Shown here one piece after another: positions 8,219 through 16,931 of a stretch of DNA of 44,809 nucleotides. Position 1 is the first letter of the stretch, and each line of letters starts with the position of its first letter. The translations under genes and the position numbers were made by a program. Below the pieces are notes generated by a model, which had not been told where the DNA came from, ran no database searches, and saw nothing but the letters and a program-made list of their open reading frames with translations. The stretch comes from Methanobacteriota archaeon (GTDB lineage: Archaea; Halobacteriota; Methanosarcinia; Methanosarcinales; Methanosarcinaceae): positions 1 through 44,809 of the forward strand of contig JASGVX010000034.1 of the NCBI GenBank assembly GCA_030054735.1. Reading direction: 5' to 3'.

Positions 8219-8640
8219 ATGAATGCAGTCAAAGACATCCAAAAATGGCTGACATTCAGGTTGAAAGCGGAGCAGGAAGATCGCTTTAGAAAGACCAGCT
8301 TTGGTGCAGACGTCAACCACACCCGGATTTTCATTGTTCTGACCCTCCTGCCCCTTTTGCACTCACTCATATTACATTGAATGCGACACGGCCTGCTGAC
8401 TTCATCGATCATACCATCATTGTAGTTCTCGCTATTTTCGTCATGTGTATCGCCATCCCAAATAGTTTCGCCAGCCAGTTTGTTCTGTCTCTGATGTACA
8501 CTGTCGGGGAGACATTGCTTATTGTACCCAGTTTTTGGATATCGCCACAAACTTCTTTTGTGCTGCTTCTTAACATCTTCATTGCAAGTATTTGCTTATT
8601 AACCGTTTATATAGTTCGCTATTCAGTATTACGTTTTTGA
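8219..8640 (+). pseudogene. Relict of a membrane-sensor N-terminal domain, frameshifted
   Basis: An ATG at 8219 with GAGGATGAT upstream opens a 53-codon frame (MNAVKDIQKWLTFRLKAEQE..) that ends at TGA 8378-8380 inside a hydrophobic stretch. The hydrophobic sequence continues in the +2 frame to 8640, with FIDHTIIVVLAIFVMCIAIP followed by N.F..Q and further membrane segments ending RYSVLRF. The pattern of a charged 'FR..FGADVNHTRI' segment followed by membrane helices and an 'IPN.F' turn resembles the input domain of bacterial-type sensor or cyclase proteins. No output domain follows. It is best read as a truncated, frameshifted remnant. Confidence 0.5.
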
Positions 8641-8670
8641 ACTGATTGAATCGATATATACACACATCAT

Positions 8671-8681
8671 TTTATATATTA
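8671..8681 (+). promoter_or_regulatory. TATA box for the AI-2E permease gene
   Basis: TTTATATATTA lies 24-34 bp before the ATG at 8705. With normal archaeal spacing, transcription would begin at or a few bases before the start codon. No Shine-Dalgarno sequence is present between them. A leaderless or nearly leaderless mRNA is therefore likely. Confidence 0.5.
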
Positions 8682-8704
8682 AGAAATTCTAACTGTCGTA
8701 TAGA

Positions 8705-9835
8705 ATGCCGAAAGATGTAAAATATGATAGGCCAATTTTCCAGCCGGAACACCTGGACGGTGTGAGTCAACTAATTGCCAGTCGCTGGAAAATAGGAGCA
8801 GCTATTCTATTAGCCGTGCTTTTGTTCTTTGCTTTCCTGATCCTGCTGCCCCTGGCAGATGGAATAGTGCTCGGGTTAGTCTTTGCTTATATTGCCAGGC
8901 CTATCCGGGTAAGGTTTGGAAAGTACAAAAAAATCGGAGCTCTGGCCGCTAGCCTCTGCATTTTCATCCCTATAGTGTTTATTGTAGGGGCCGGAATTAT
9001 TGAGATCATTGAACAGGTCTCCTGGTTTATTGACCACCAGGCTCCAGTAATGAGTGGTATTCTGGATTTTATACATTCACTGGAAATTCCGGAAGCATAT
9101 GTTGACAGGATAAATAATTTAATCTGGAACCTTTTTACCTCCCTTCTTCCTGCAGTTGGCAACATAGGGCTGATATCATATGCCTGGAGTATAGGGCTTT
9201 TTTTCATTAATTTTATAATTTCGATTCTCTTCTGTTATTTTCTGCTCGCTGATGGAGACAGGCTTTACTACGCTTTTGTTGGCATAATACCCGGAGATTA
9301 CCGTCCCATTATCAACCGATATGCTGATCACCTGGACCTGATACTGAAAGGGGTTTTCATAGGAAATGCGTATTCTGCTCTCATAGTAAGTGTGACTTCA
9401 GTCTTTGTCTTTTATGCTTTCGGATTTGCTCATGTACTGGCTCTTGCGACCCTGATCTTCATAGCCTCGGTTGTCCCTCTTTTTGCCGGATATATGGTAC
9501 TCGTGCCCCTGGCTATAATACGCTATTTTGATCAGGGATTTGAAAGCGCATCACTTTTTTTTGTAGTCTCTTCCCTTGTTATTTACGGCCCCCCCGAACT
9601 TATACTCAGACCTTACCTTACCAGCCTTACGTCAAAGATCCATCCGATGCTACTAATGCTTGCGTTCATTGGAGGGGCTTTTATAGGAGGAATTGCAGGT
9701 TTTTTTGCAGCCCCCATTCTCCTGGGAGCGCTCGTTGCAGCTTACAGGGTTTATCAGGAGCAGATCCATCCAGAACTGGCGGCTCAAGCTGATCCAGAAC
9801 TCAAAAATATGGCAGAACCCTGCAAGAAAGATTGA
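8705..9835 (+). CDS. AI-2E/UPF0118-family membrane transporter
   Basis: The 376-residue membrane protein has about eight hydrophobic segments: an N-terminal pair (~28-70), a central soluble-looking stretch (~105-145), and a C-terminal bundle with FIASVVPLFAGYMVLVPLAI and GGAFIGGIAGFFAAPILLGA. This layout and the glycine-rich C-terminal motif are typical of the family named for E. coli TqsA/YdiK. Some members export autoinducer-2 and others move ions; the substrate here cannot be told from sequence. The gene appears monocistronic. The start is the first ATG and fits the TATA position. The C-terminal ~30 residues are hydrophilic. Confidence 0.88.
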   Translation: MPKDVKYDRPIFQPEHLDGVSQLIASRWKIGAAILLAVLLFFAFLILLPLADGIVLGLVFAYIARPIRVRFGKYKKIGALAASLCIFIPIVFIVGAGIIEIIEQVSWFIDHQAPVMSGILDFIHSLEIPEAYVDRINNLIWNLFTSLLPAVGNIGLISYAWSIGLFFINFIISILFCYFLLADGDRLYYAFVGIIPGDYRPIINRYADHLDLILKGVFIGNAYSALIVSVTSVFVFYAFGFAHVLALATLIFIASVVPLFAGYMVLVPLAIIRYFDQGFESASLFFVVSSLVIYGPPELILRPYLTSLTSKIHPMLLMLAFIGGAFIGGIAGFFAAPILLGALVAAYRVYQEQIHPELAAQADPELKNMAEPCKKD

Positions 9836-9997
9836 ATAAATAGTCTTTAATGAAGCGAAAGGGATTGTTTTATATCATTGCAGGATATTAGGACTGTCAT
9901 ATATTCTTCCTTAATTCCTGTAATCAAGACCTATTGACGGGTACAGACCTCAAACAGCTCTAAATTCATGTCATAGTATTAAGTCATTTAAGCAGTA
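9836..9997. other. Intergenic spacer before the 88-bp element
   Basis: AT-rich spacer with no gene seen. Together with the element that follows it separates the permease gene from thrS. Confidence 0.4.
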
Positions 9998-10085
9998 CTA
10001 GTGTCTCGTCAATCCCCAAGGATTAAAGGATTCTGAATAGCTGTAACTGACTATATGTGACATTTTACTGCCGACGTGACACTAG
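9998..10085. mobile_element. 88-bp MITE-like element, copy 1
   Basis: The element starts CTAGTGTCTCGTCA and ends GACGTGACACTAG, so both ends are CTAGTGTC-type inverted repeats. A second copy of exactly 88 bp, inverted, lies at 44254-44341, with shared internal blocks such as CAAGGATTA and TGCGACAT/TGTGACAT. It has no coding capacity. It lies 91 bp upstream of thrS, so it could influence the thrS promoter. Confidence 0.75.
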
Positions 10086-10126
10086 GGTAGTAATTAATAC
10101 TGTTTGGTTCTCTGTTTGACTAAGAA

Positions 10127-10160
10127 CCGAAGCTAATTCGGAATCCATATTCGGTTTAGA
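10127..10160 (+). promoter_or_regulatory. Possible leader hairpin upstream of thrS
   Basis: AACCGAA and TTCGGTT flank a ~18-nt interior just upstream of the thrS ribosome-binding site AGGTGAT. The stem is only 7 bp and I see no T-box features, so a regulatory role is only a possibility. Confidence 0.25.
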
Positions 10161-10176
10161 AAACACAGGTGATAGA

Positions 10177-12081
10177 ATGCAGTTATTGCTCATTCACTCT
10201 GATTATATTGAATACGAAACCAAAAAACAAACTCCAGTTGCTGAAAAAATAGAAGAGTCATTGAAGTCGGGAAGACTTGAAGAAGCCCTCACGGCTTTTA
10301 CGGCTGTTGAAAGTGCAGATGAAGCCAATCCAGAAGGAGCTATAGAAAAGGCCGTTTCTGAAATAGAAAAATTTGCAGCCCAGGTAAAAACAAACCGTAT
10401 AATGCTTTATCCTTATGCTCACCTGAGTTCAGACCTTTCCTCTCCGAAAGCTGCAGTTCAGGTTTTAAAAGATATGGAAAAGGCTCTTTCAGCTAAATAC
10501 GAGGTTAAAAGGGCTCCGTTTGGATGGTACAAGGCTTTTACCGTAAGCTGCAAAGGACATCCACTTTCTGAACTTTCCCGGAGCATCTACCCTGAGGGTG
10601 CTGCAAAACCTTCAGTCAAAACCGAAGCAGGTGAAAAAGAAGAAGTCGTTTCCGAAGCTCTGAAAGCCGAAGGTACTGCAAAATCTTACTGGAAAATCCT
10701 TACCCCGGACGGAGAACTCCATGACGTCGAGGGTTTTGACCTTTCTCATTATCCGAAACTGCAGAAACTTGTGAATTATGAAATTTCCAAAAACAGGGCA
10801 GTTGAGCGGGCTCCTCCTCATGTCGAGCTTATGCGCAGGCTTGAGCTTGCGGACTATGAACCTGGGTCAGACTCTGGAAACATGCGCTATTACCCTAAAG
10901 GGAGGCTTGTAAAATCCCTCCTTGAAAACTACGTTCTTGATGTCGCAACAGATTTCGGGGCAATGGAAGTCGAAACCCCAATTATGTATGACATGAACCA
11001 CCCGACCCTCAAGAACTACCTTGACAGGTTCCCTGCAAGACAGTACTCCATTGAGTCGGACAAGAGGCAAATGTTCCTGCGTTTTGCAGCCTGTTTCGGG
11101 CAGTTCCTTATGAACCACGACATGACGATCTCCTACAAGAACATGCCACTCAGGATGATCGAAATGACCCGCTACAGTTTCAGAAAAGAACAGCGTGGGG
11201 AACTTGTGGGCTTAAGGAGGCTCAGAGCTTTTACCATGCCGGATATGCATACCCTCTGTGAGGATATGAGCCAGGCTGTAAGCCAGTTCAAGGAACAGTA
11301 TGACCTCTGCATCAATGTGCTTGATAATGTGGGTATCCATGTTAACGATTATGAGGTTGCCATCCGCTTCACAAAGGATTTTTATGAGTCTAATAAAGAC
11401 CTTATATTCAACATGGCAAAAACCGTCAACAAGCCAGTACTTGTGGAGATGTGGGACACCCGTTTCTTCTACTTTGTGCTCAAGTTCGAATTTAATTTTG
11501 TAGACGCCCTTGCCAAGGCTAGCGCACTGTCGACTGTCCAGATCGATGTGGAAAATGCCGAAAGGTATGATATTTCCTATGTGAACGCCGACGGCAAGCT
11601 GGAGAGACCTGCAGTGCTTCACTGTTCGCCAAGCGGCGCAATAGAACGCTGCATATATGCCCTCCTTGAAAAGGCTGCAATGGAAACCGAAGAAGGAAAG
11701 GTCCCAATGCTGCCTGTCTGGCTTTCCCCCACTCAGGTCAGGATTGTGCCTGTTTCTGAAAAACACATTGCTTTTGCCGAAGATGTTTCAAAGAAACTGG
11801 AATGCAGGGTCGATATTGACGACCGCGACATGTCCTTAGGAAAGAAGGTAAGAGAAGCTGGCAGAGAATGGGTGCCTTATGTTGTGGTCATAGGAGATAA
11901 GGAAATGGAGGAAGGCACGATTAACGTAAGCGTCCGTGAAGAATCCGAACAGGATAAACCAAAAAAAGTTCAGATAACTCCGGAAGAGCTCAGTGCCCGC
12001 ATAAAAGAAGAAACCGCCGGCAAACCCTACAAGAAGCTGCCTCTTGCAAAATACCTTTCAGCAAGACCAAAGTTCTTATAA
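10177..12081 (+). CDS. thrS: Threonyl-tRNA synthetase, archaeal type
   Basis: The 634-residue enzyme charges tRNA-Thr with threonine in the cytosol. It has the archaeal N-terminal editing domain (~1-145, [14 protein letters not shown], related to D-aminoacyl-tRNA deacylase) rather than the bacterial N1/N2 pair. The class II catalytic core (~210-520) has motif 2 around [11 protein letters not shown], and a C-terminal anticodon-binding domain (~525-634) contains the [18 protein letters not shown] segment. A Lys/Glu-rich linker (~145-165) joins the editing and catalytic parts. The start is supported by AGGTGAT 6 bp upstream. The gene is complete and stands alone behind a MITE. Confidence 0.97.
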   Translation: MQLLLIHSDYIEYETKKQTPVAEKIEESLKSGRLEEALTAFTAVESADEANPEGAIEKAVSEIEKFAAQVKTNRIMLYPYAHLSSDLSSPKAAVQVLKDMEKALSAKYEVKRAPFGWYKAFTVSCKGHPLSELSRSIYPEGAAKPSVKTEAGEKEEVVSEALKAEGTAKSYWKILTPDGELHDVEGFDLSHYPKLQKLVNYEISKNRAVERAPPHVELMRRLELADYEPGSDSGNMRYYPKGRLVKSLLENYVLDVATDFGAMEVETPIMYDMNHPTLKNYLDRFPARQYSIESDKRQMFLRFAACFGQFLMNHDMTISYKNMPLRMIEMTRYSFRKEQRGELVGLRRLRAFTMPDMHTLCEDMSQAVSQFKEQYDLCINVLDNVGIHVNDYEVAIRFTKDFYESNKDLIFNMAKTVNKPVLVEMWDTRFFYFVLKFEFNFVDALAKASALSTVQIDVENAERYDISYVNADGKLERPAVLHCSPSGAIERCIYALLEKAAMETEEGKVPMLPVWLSPTQVRIVPVSEKHIAFAEDVSKKLECRVDIDDRDMSLGKKVREAGREWVPYVVVIGDKEMEEGTINVSVREESEQDKPKKVQITPEELSARIKEETAGKPYKKLPLAKYLSARPKFL

Positions 12082-12574
12082 ACAATTCTGGATTTCGTTT
12101 AGATTTCATTTCAGGAAGATTCAAAGGACCTGCTCTGCAGTGAGCTTTTCCTTTGGCTTTTCCTTTGATCTTTAAATCCTCTACTTTCAAAAAGGTTATA
12201 TTTTTATAGTTACTATATTTTAGAGCTGTATATTCCACAAATTTATATTGTTGTAACTCTTATAGCGCCGTAATTCTTATATTACCGTAGTCACTATTAA
12301 TGAAAAGGGATCCCTTTTAACTCTAAAAAGTTCAGAAACACTCTTTTCTATTTCAAAATGAAAGGAGATAGTCCAGTTTTACTCCAGTTTTCTCGACTGA
12401 AGATTCTTGTTTGTTATTTTACAGTGAGGGGAGTTAATTTTTAGAATCTTTCCAGTTGCATGCACTGTTTCCTGTGCATGGAACATGCAGTTTTCCAGAA
12501 GACTCTTTTAAAGGCAGCTTTCTGGTTTTTGTATATTAAAAATATTATAAAGTTTAAAGCATAAGGACCGCGTA
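12082..12574. other. Intergenic region, no gene seen
   Basis: About 490 bp with T-rich tracts after thrS (near 12150-12210) that could help end transcription. No coding frame, repeat or RNA gene is recognisable. Confidence 0.5.
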
Positions 12575-12577
12575 GTG

Positions 12578-14776
12578 ATGACAATTTCAAATGAAGCCGC
12601 AGCCGAAATAACAACCGGCATGGAGACAGTAGAACTTGAGCCCCTGAGGGAAGATAAGAAGAAAATCTTTAATGATATTCAGGGATATTTTGAAACCCAT
12701 CAGAGAGGCTACATTAAGGTTCCTACGGGCTGGGGCAAGACTTTTCTTGCAAAACACATAATGAAAAAATACTACGAGGATGGAAAACTCGTACTTTTCC
12801 TGGTCTCAAAAAACAACCCTCTTCTTAGCCAGACTTATTATGACAGGAAGAAAAATCAACCTCTTTTTCCCAATAGTGATCTTCTCTCTTCCGAACATAA
12901 GGGGGATAGAAAGGAGCTTGCTGAAGCTTTGAAGGCTTTTGGAGCAGGGAAAAGTAAAGGTTTTGTGCTCTTTGCTTCTCTTCAGACAGTACTTGGAAAG
13001 CAGTCCTCTGAAATCAAAGAATTAATTCTTGAATATACCGACATTGCAATTGTGGACGAGATCCATAACTTCATCAACAACAGAGGAAATGATTTCCTCA
13101 ATGAGTTCGGAGAACAGACTAAAATCCTGGGGATGACTGCAACTCCTTTCCAGGGTGTTGTCGGAAATGTCAAGTTCGTGGACGAAATCTCCGGGGATAT
13201 GAGGGAGGTCTATGCAAAGACTCTTCCTGAGTGTATCCTTGATAATGAACTTGCACCTCTCAAGTATACGATTGCTGAAAGTTCGGAAGATATATTTGAG
13301 ATCTTTGACTTTGAAAAGGGTCTCGATGAACTTGACAAACAGGATCTTTTCCTTGATTGCAGCACTGCTGCCAAATTGAAAAAAGTTGTCCGCAGAACCC
13401 AGCTCGCAAAAGATGTATACGATTCGATGATAAAGCAGAAGCATAGAAAGACCCTCGTCTTCTGTGCTCCTGTCCGGAAGCGTGTGTATGGAGCCGGAGC
13501 GGGCGGAAAAGAAATCAATGCTTTCCATGCAAAACTTACTGCATCTGTTTTTAACGGAGAAATATCGGCTCAGAAGCTTGAAAAAGATCCTGATCCTGTA
13601 TTACCTCTCGATTTTGATAATTATACTCCTGATGGGGAATTCAAAAATTCAGCTTTTATAACCTCTGAACTGTCCAAAGATGAACAGAGCGCCCTTCTTG
13701 CAGCTTTCAGGGACGCAGATAAACCGCCTTATATCTTATGTACGGTCGGCATGCTTATCGAAGGTTTTGATTTTCCGGGACTTGAAACCCTTATGCTGCT
13801 GCGTCCCACCCTGAGCATGCGGCTCTTTGAGCAGCAGGTAGGAAGGGTTATAAGGCTATCTCCTGGTTCCGGAAAAGATAAAGGAAACATCTTTGAGATT
13901 TCGGACAGCATCGATTCCCTCTACCAGCGCTTCGGAGATGGTGTTTTTAACGGGGAAAAGGTTGACCAGGTCCAGATGCTCCAGCCTGAAATCCGCCTCG
14001 ATGAGCTTTTCTCTGAAGGAGATGCAGCCCGGGCAATTGAGGAAGGAAAAATAGAGATCAATAAGGTAAACTTCAGAGCTGTCGGAAATGGCAGAGGAAA
14101 AGGTGCACAAATAAGGGAAATGCCTGTAAGGCTCCCTCCAACTGCCATCAGGTCAAAGTATTTCTCACGCCTTCTTGCTCTGACCGAAGAAAAAGACATC
14201 GGAGCTTTTGAGCGGGAAAAGCGGGAACTTATGAGGGCTACCCTGCGGTTTAGAGTAAGGGAACTCAGGGATGCCGAGGAGATTTCCGAGCTTTCAGCCA
14301 GTATAAATAAGCTCAAAAGAGAAGCTTACGAAGACCGCAGGTTAGGGAATGTTTCAAGGAAGCACAAGCCCAAGGTTTTTGGGGAAGTAGAATGGCTCCT
14401 GAAACTTCAGGCCTTGAATTCCCTTAAGTATGATTGCGGGCGCATCTCTATATCCGAGAAAAATAAAATTTTAAGTACCCTGGGTTTTGAACCTGATATG
14501 AGGAAGATAAACAGCCACAGGCTTAAATGCCTTAAACTCGGTTCTGCCCAGAAGACTATTCCTGAGCTTATCAAAGTGCTCGGTTTCGTAAGCCGCCTCT
14601 CGTCTCCTGAAACCTACCAGTTCCTCGATAAAAAGAAAAAAGAACAGTGGAAACGGGAGTTTTTGCCTGCAGTTTACTGGGGCTTCTGTTTCATAGATGA
14701 CTCACCGGAAATCAGGGAGCTTTTCGAGTCCACGGAATGGGACAGGCGGGTCAAAAATATTATCAGGCAAAAATGA
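12578..14776 (+). CDS. SF2 DEAD/DEAH-type helicase with uncharacterised C-terminal domain
   Basis: The ~732-residue protein carries a superfamily 2 helicase core: Walker A PTGWGKT (~50-56), DEIH box in VDEIHNF (~160), motif III-like GMTATPF (~186), and motif VI QQVGRVIRL (~420). This arrangement resembles the SSL2/restriction-subunit branch that moves on duplex DNA. The C-terminal ~250 residues are highly charged and helical (AFEREKRELMRATLRFRVRE and neighbours) and I do not recognise them. A GTG 3 bp upstream is an alternative start; AAGGAC at 12563 fits either. No methylase, nuclease or other defence gene is adjacent, so a repair or antiviral role cannot be chosen. Confidence 0.85.
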   Translation: MTISNEAAAEITTGMETVELEPLREDKKKIFNDIQGYFETHQRGYIKVPTGWGKTFLAKHIMKKYYEDGKLVLFLVSKNNPLLSQTYYDRKKNQPLFPNSDLLSSEHKGDRKELAEALKAFGAGKSKGFVLFASLQTVLGKQSSEIKELILEYTDIAIVDEIHNFINNRGNDFLNEFGEQTKILGMTATPFQGVVGNVKFVDEISGDMREVYAKTLPECILDNELAPLKYTIAESSEDIFEIFDFEKGLDELDKQDLFLDCSTAAKLKKVVRRTQLAKDVYDSMIKQKHRKTLVFCAPVRKRVYGAGAGGKEINAFHAKLTASVFNGEISAQKLEKDPDPVLPLDFDNYTPDGEFKNSAFITSELSKDEQSALLAAFRDADKPPYILCTVGMLIEGFDFPGLETLMLLRPTLSMRLFEQQVGRVIRLSPGSGKDKGNIFEISDSIDSLYQRFGDGVFNGEKVDQVQMLQPEIRLDELFSEGDAARAIEEGKIEINKVNFRAVGNGRGKGAQIREMPVRLPPTAIRSKYFSRLLALTEEKDIGAFEREKRELMRATLRFRVRELRDAEEISELSASINKLKREAYEDRRLGNVSRKHKPKVFGEVEWLLKLQALNSLKYDCGRISISEKNKILSTLGFEPDMRKINSHRLKCLKLGSAQKTIPELIKVLGFVSRLSSPETYQFLDKKKKEQWKREFLPAVYWGFCFIDDSPEIRELFESTEWDRRVKNIIRQK

Positions 14777-14778
14777 TC

Positions 14779-14898
14779 TGATGGTTCCTGACCACTAATG
14801 GTTTCTGACCACTGATGGTTTCTGACCACTTGATGGTTCCTGACCACTGATGGTTTCTGACCACTGATGGTTTCTGACCACTGATGGTTCCTGACCAA
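14779..14898 (+). repeat. 17-bp tandem repeat immediately after the helicase gene
   Basis: Seven contiguous copies of TGATGGTTTCTGACCAC occur. The variable position reads TTTC or TTCC, and one 18-bp copy has an extra T. The array starts two bases after the helicase stop codon. Units are contiguous without spacers, so it is not a CRISPR. Confidence 0.92.
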
Positions 14899-15340
14899 TC
14901 GATTGAATTAGTCATAACATCTGCAGGCAGGAACCTTTTCTTTTCTGCACATTGCAGGATAGATATCGGCTCTCTCTGTTGCAGCAGTTCCGATTTGCTG
15001 TAGTTTCGAACGACTATTTCTAATCATTTCTGATTTTTTCCCAATATTTCAGAAAAAACACATATTTGATGTACGTTCTACTTTCTTATTTTTTAATTTA
15101 TATTGATCTGATAGCTTTGCCTGAAAAATCAAGGTTCCTTTACTGGTTTTGAAGAACCTAACTTTTTATATTTTCTCAAGACCTAATACTTTAATCTCGT
15201 AATATTTAAATCAAATTCAATAAGAAAAAAATATTTATCTTTGTAATCATAATATCATTTATTCATATCAATATTAAATTTTGTATTACACATTTAACTG
15301 ATGATATGGAAAAACGAGGTCAATTGTGAGGAGCGGATTA
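14899..15340. other. AT-rich intergenic region
   Basis: No gene is recognised. The 3' half is very AT-rich and probably holds the promoter of the 15341 gene; no single TATA box stands out. Confidence 0.4.
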
Positions 15341-16336
15341 ATGGAGCAGGAAACTTGGGGAACAAGAGCAAAAAAGGCTTCTCCAAAGGAAAAAGTTGAT
15401 TTGCACGCACATAGTATACGGGGAAATTTATCCTCTGCGGTTTCGTCGTTCCCGTATCTTGTCCCGGTATTTTCTCCTGTTTCGTTTCCTGTACCCAATT
15501 ACCTGTTCTTTTCTCCCGGGTATCTTCAGCTTGACCTTAACATTTACCGTGAACCTATGATAAAAGCCCTTATCAAAGAACAGAGTGAGGACCTGTACCG
15601 GCTGATAAAAAAAGTTCACTTTGACGGGAACTATTATAGAGTAAAAAGTGTAGATTCCGGAGAATGGGAATACTGCTGGGACCTGGCAGTCAGGGTTCAG
15701 TTCTTCGGAAAGCTTCAGGGTTTAACTTTCGAGCCAGAGAGAATCGTTTCTAGAAAAAACAGAAAAATAATCTACAGATTCCTCATCCTGGTAAATCCTC
15801 ATGAACTGTGGGATAAAAAACTGGTCGAAAGAGTGTGGAGCATTCAAGAAAGAATTGAGTTTCTGATTGCAAAAATCCTTTTCCACGAGTGCATCCATGT
15901 CCTTATCTTCCTTGGAAAGAATCTGCCGTCGGGTTTCAGGCAGACAGATTTTTTCCTTGAATTCAGTGAGATGCTTGAGTTTGCAAACTCTGAAATACTC
16001 TGCCCGGAAAGTTGTGCTGTCAAGTACCACCTCAGGAATCTGGCTTTTCTTTCCCCGGACTTTCATGAAAGCTCCGGAAAAATACTGGCTAAGGTCCCTG
16101 AACTCTATGAATTCCTGATCCACGAAAAATACAGCATCAAAAAAACCGATCAGGCTTTTGGCCTTCCCTGGAGCAACAGGAAAGTTTCTCGCAACTATGC
16201 GAAGATGGCAGCTTTGAAGATGGGCCCCTGTACGGAGTCCGGTAAAGAGGATTGGGAAAAGGAAGTCCTCAGACTTAAAAGGGATTTGAAAAACCTTTAT
16301 GACAGGATAGATGAAGATTATGGTTTATTTTTATGA
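15341..16336 (+). CDS. Uncharacterised protein with an HExxH zinc-protease-like motif
   Basis: The 331-residue product contains ILFHECIHVLIFL at roughly residues 180-192. HECIH within a hydrophobic helix is the classical zincin signature. A third ligand could be one of the downstream acidic residues in FLEFSEMLEFAN (about 18-25 residues on), as in gluzincins; this is inference. No signal peptide is present. The C-terminus is charged and coiled-coil-like (WEKEVLRLKRDLKNLYDRID). I chose the ATG at 15341 because GTGAGGAG lies 7 bp upstream. The first ~70 residues are low complexity, and an internal ATG at 15557 (MIKALIKEQSEDL) could be the ancestral start. No operon partner is visible. Confidence 0.65.
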   Translation: MEQETWGTRAKKASPKEKVDLHAHSIRGNLSSAVSSFPYLVPVFSPVSFPVPNYLFFSPGYLQLDLNIYREPMIKALIKEQSEDLYRLIKKVHFDGNYYRVKSVDSGEWEYCWDLAVRVQFFGKLQGLTFEPERIVSRKNRKIIYRFLILVNPHELWDKKLVERVWSIQERIEFLIAKILFHECIHVLIFLGKNLPSGFRQTDFFLEFSEMLEFANSEILCPESCAVKYHLRNLAFLSPDFHESSGKILAKVPELYEFLIHEKYSIKKTDQAFGLPWSNRKVSRNYAKMAALKMGPCTESGKEDWEKEVLRLKRDLKNLYDRIDEDYGLFL

Positions 16337-16346
16337 TTTACTCCAT

Positions 16347-16437
16347 TTAATGGCACTTTTTATCTTCTTCCAGCAACGTCTTCAGGTATTTCCTTTCTTC
16401 TTTCATATGCAGCCTGATATCCTCAGCTCTCCTTTTA
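16347..16437 (-). pseudogene. Possible 3' fragment of a gene cut by a MITE
   Basis: The minus strand holds a short frame encoding RAEDIRLHMKEERKYLKTLL and a few more residues, ending at the complement of TTA at 16347-16349. Its composition looks protein-like. It runs directly into the inner edge of the 119-bp MITE. Removing the MITE in silico keeps the frame open for about 16 more codons but reveals no start codon. It is either a gene remnant or a tiny ORF starting at the internal ATG. Confidence 0.3.
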
Positions 16438-16556
16438 GGAATGGTGAAAATTTAATTTCAAACACTTATACCCCATATTGTTATTAATTATATTGGGAAG
16501 TGCAATTATAGAACCATTAGCAAAGTGAAAACTTTAAGTCATATTTCAACTATTCC
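16438..16556 (-). mobile_element. 119-bp MITE, second copy
   Basis: This is the reverse complement of the 119-bp element at 5245-5363, with the same length and terminal repeats GGAATGGTGAAAAT / GGAATAGTTGAAAT. It is flanked by TTTTA on the left and TAAG on the right. About nine tenths of positions match by eye. Confidence 0.85.
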
Positions 16557-16624
16557 TAAGCAATAGTAGAGTGGGAACAGAAATACTTGAAATTATATTC
16601 AGTAGTTCTTATCAACCATTGAAA

Positions 16625-16921
16625 CTAACCCGCCAAACCGGAATGAAAGCGTAGCAGTAAAAACTCTCCACCTTTGGAAGGCTTTATGGAAAACGAGCCA
16701 CCCAAACATATGATGGATTCCGGAAACAACACCTTATGCCCAATTAATTCATTCCATATACAAATGGCAATCTCAATGATTATCTTTTCCAGTTTGACTC
16801 CGAGGTATCCCTCTGCATAAAGCACGGAGCCTTTTTCAAAATTTTCATTTGATCTTCTTAGCAAGCACGTGGTCTTTATGCCAGTCTTTTGTATCATTCT
16901 ATACCCGTATTTTTGTATCAT
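16625..16921 (-). CDS. Hypothetical small protein downstream of the ECF ATPase gene
   Basis: A 98-codon frame starts 10 bp after the end of the ECF ATPase gene on the same strand, so it could be its last operon member. The product has no membrane helix strong enough to be an ECF substrate-binding subunit and no motif I recognise. Its body (GSVLYAEGYLGVKLEKIIIE.., ending RFHSGLAG) looks like ordinary globular protein. A second start lies at 16897. No good ribosome-binding site is visible. It may also be a degraded gene end. Confidence 0.35.
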   Translation of the reverse strand: MIQKYGYRMIQKTGIKTTCLLRRSNENFEKGSVLYAEGYLGVKLEKIIIEIAICIWNELIGHKVLFPESIICLGGSFSIKPSKGGEFLLLRFHSGLAG

Positions 16922-16931
16922 ATCATTTATC

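Noticed and set aside
8095-8550. 151-codon minus-strand ORF
   Set aside because: The opposite strand shows a clear membrane-sensor pattern, while this frame has no hydrophobic or domain pattern.
10086-10176. T-box or riboswitch before thrS
   Set aside because: Only a 7-bp hairpin is present, without T-box or specifier elements, and T-boxes are not known from archaea.
11212-11766. 184-codon minus-strand ORF
   Set aside because: It is antisense to the thrS catalytic core.
14674-14898. Minus-strand ORF with repeated VRNHQWSETISG
   Set aside because: It is only the translation of the 17-bp array; the non-multiple unit length and lack of context argue against a gene.
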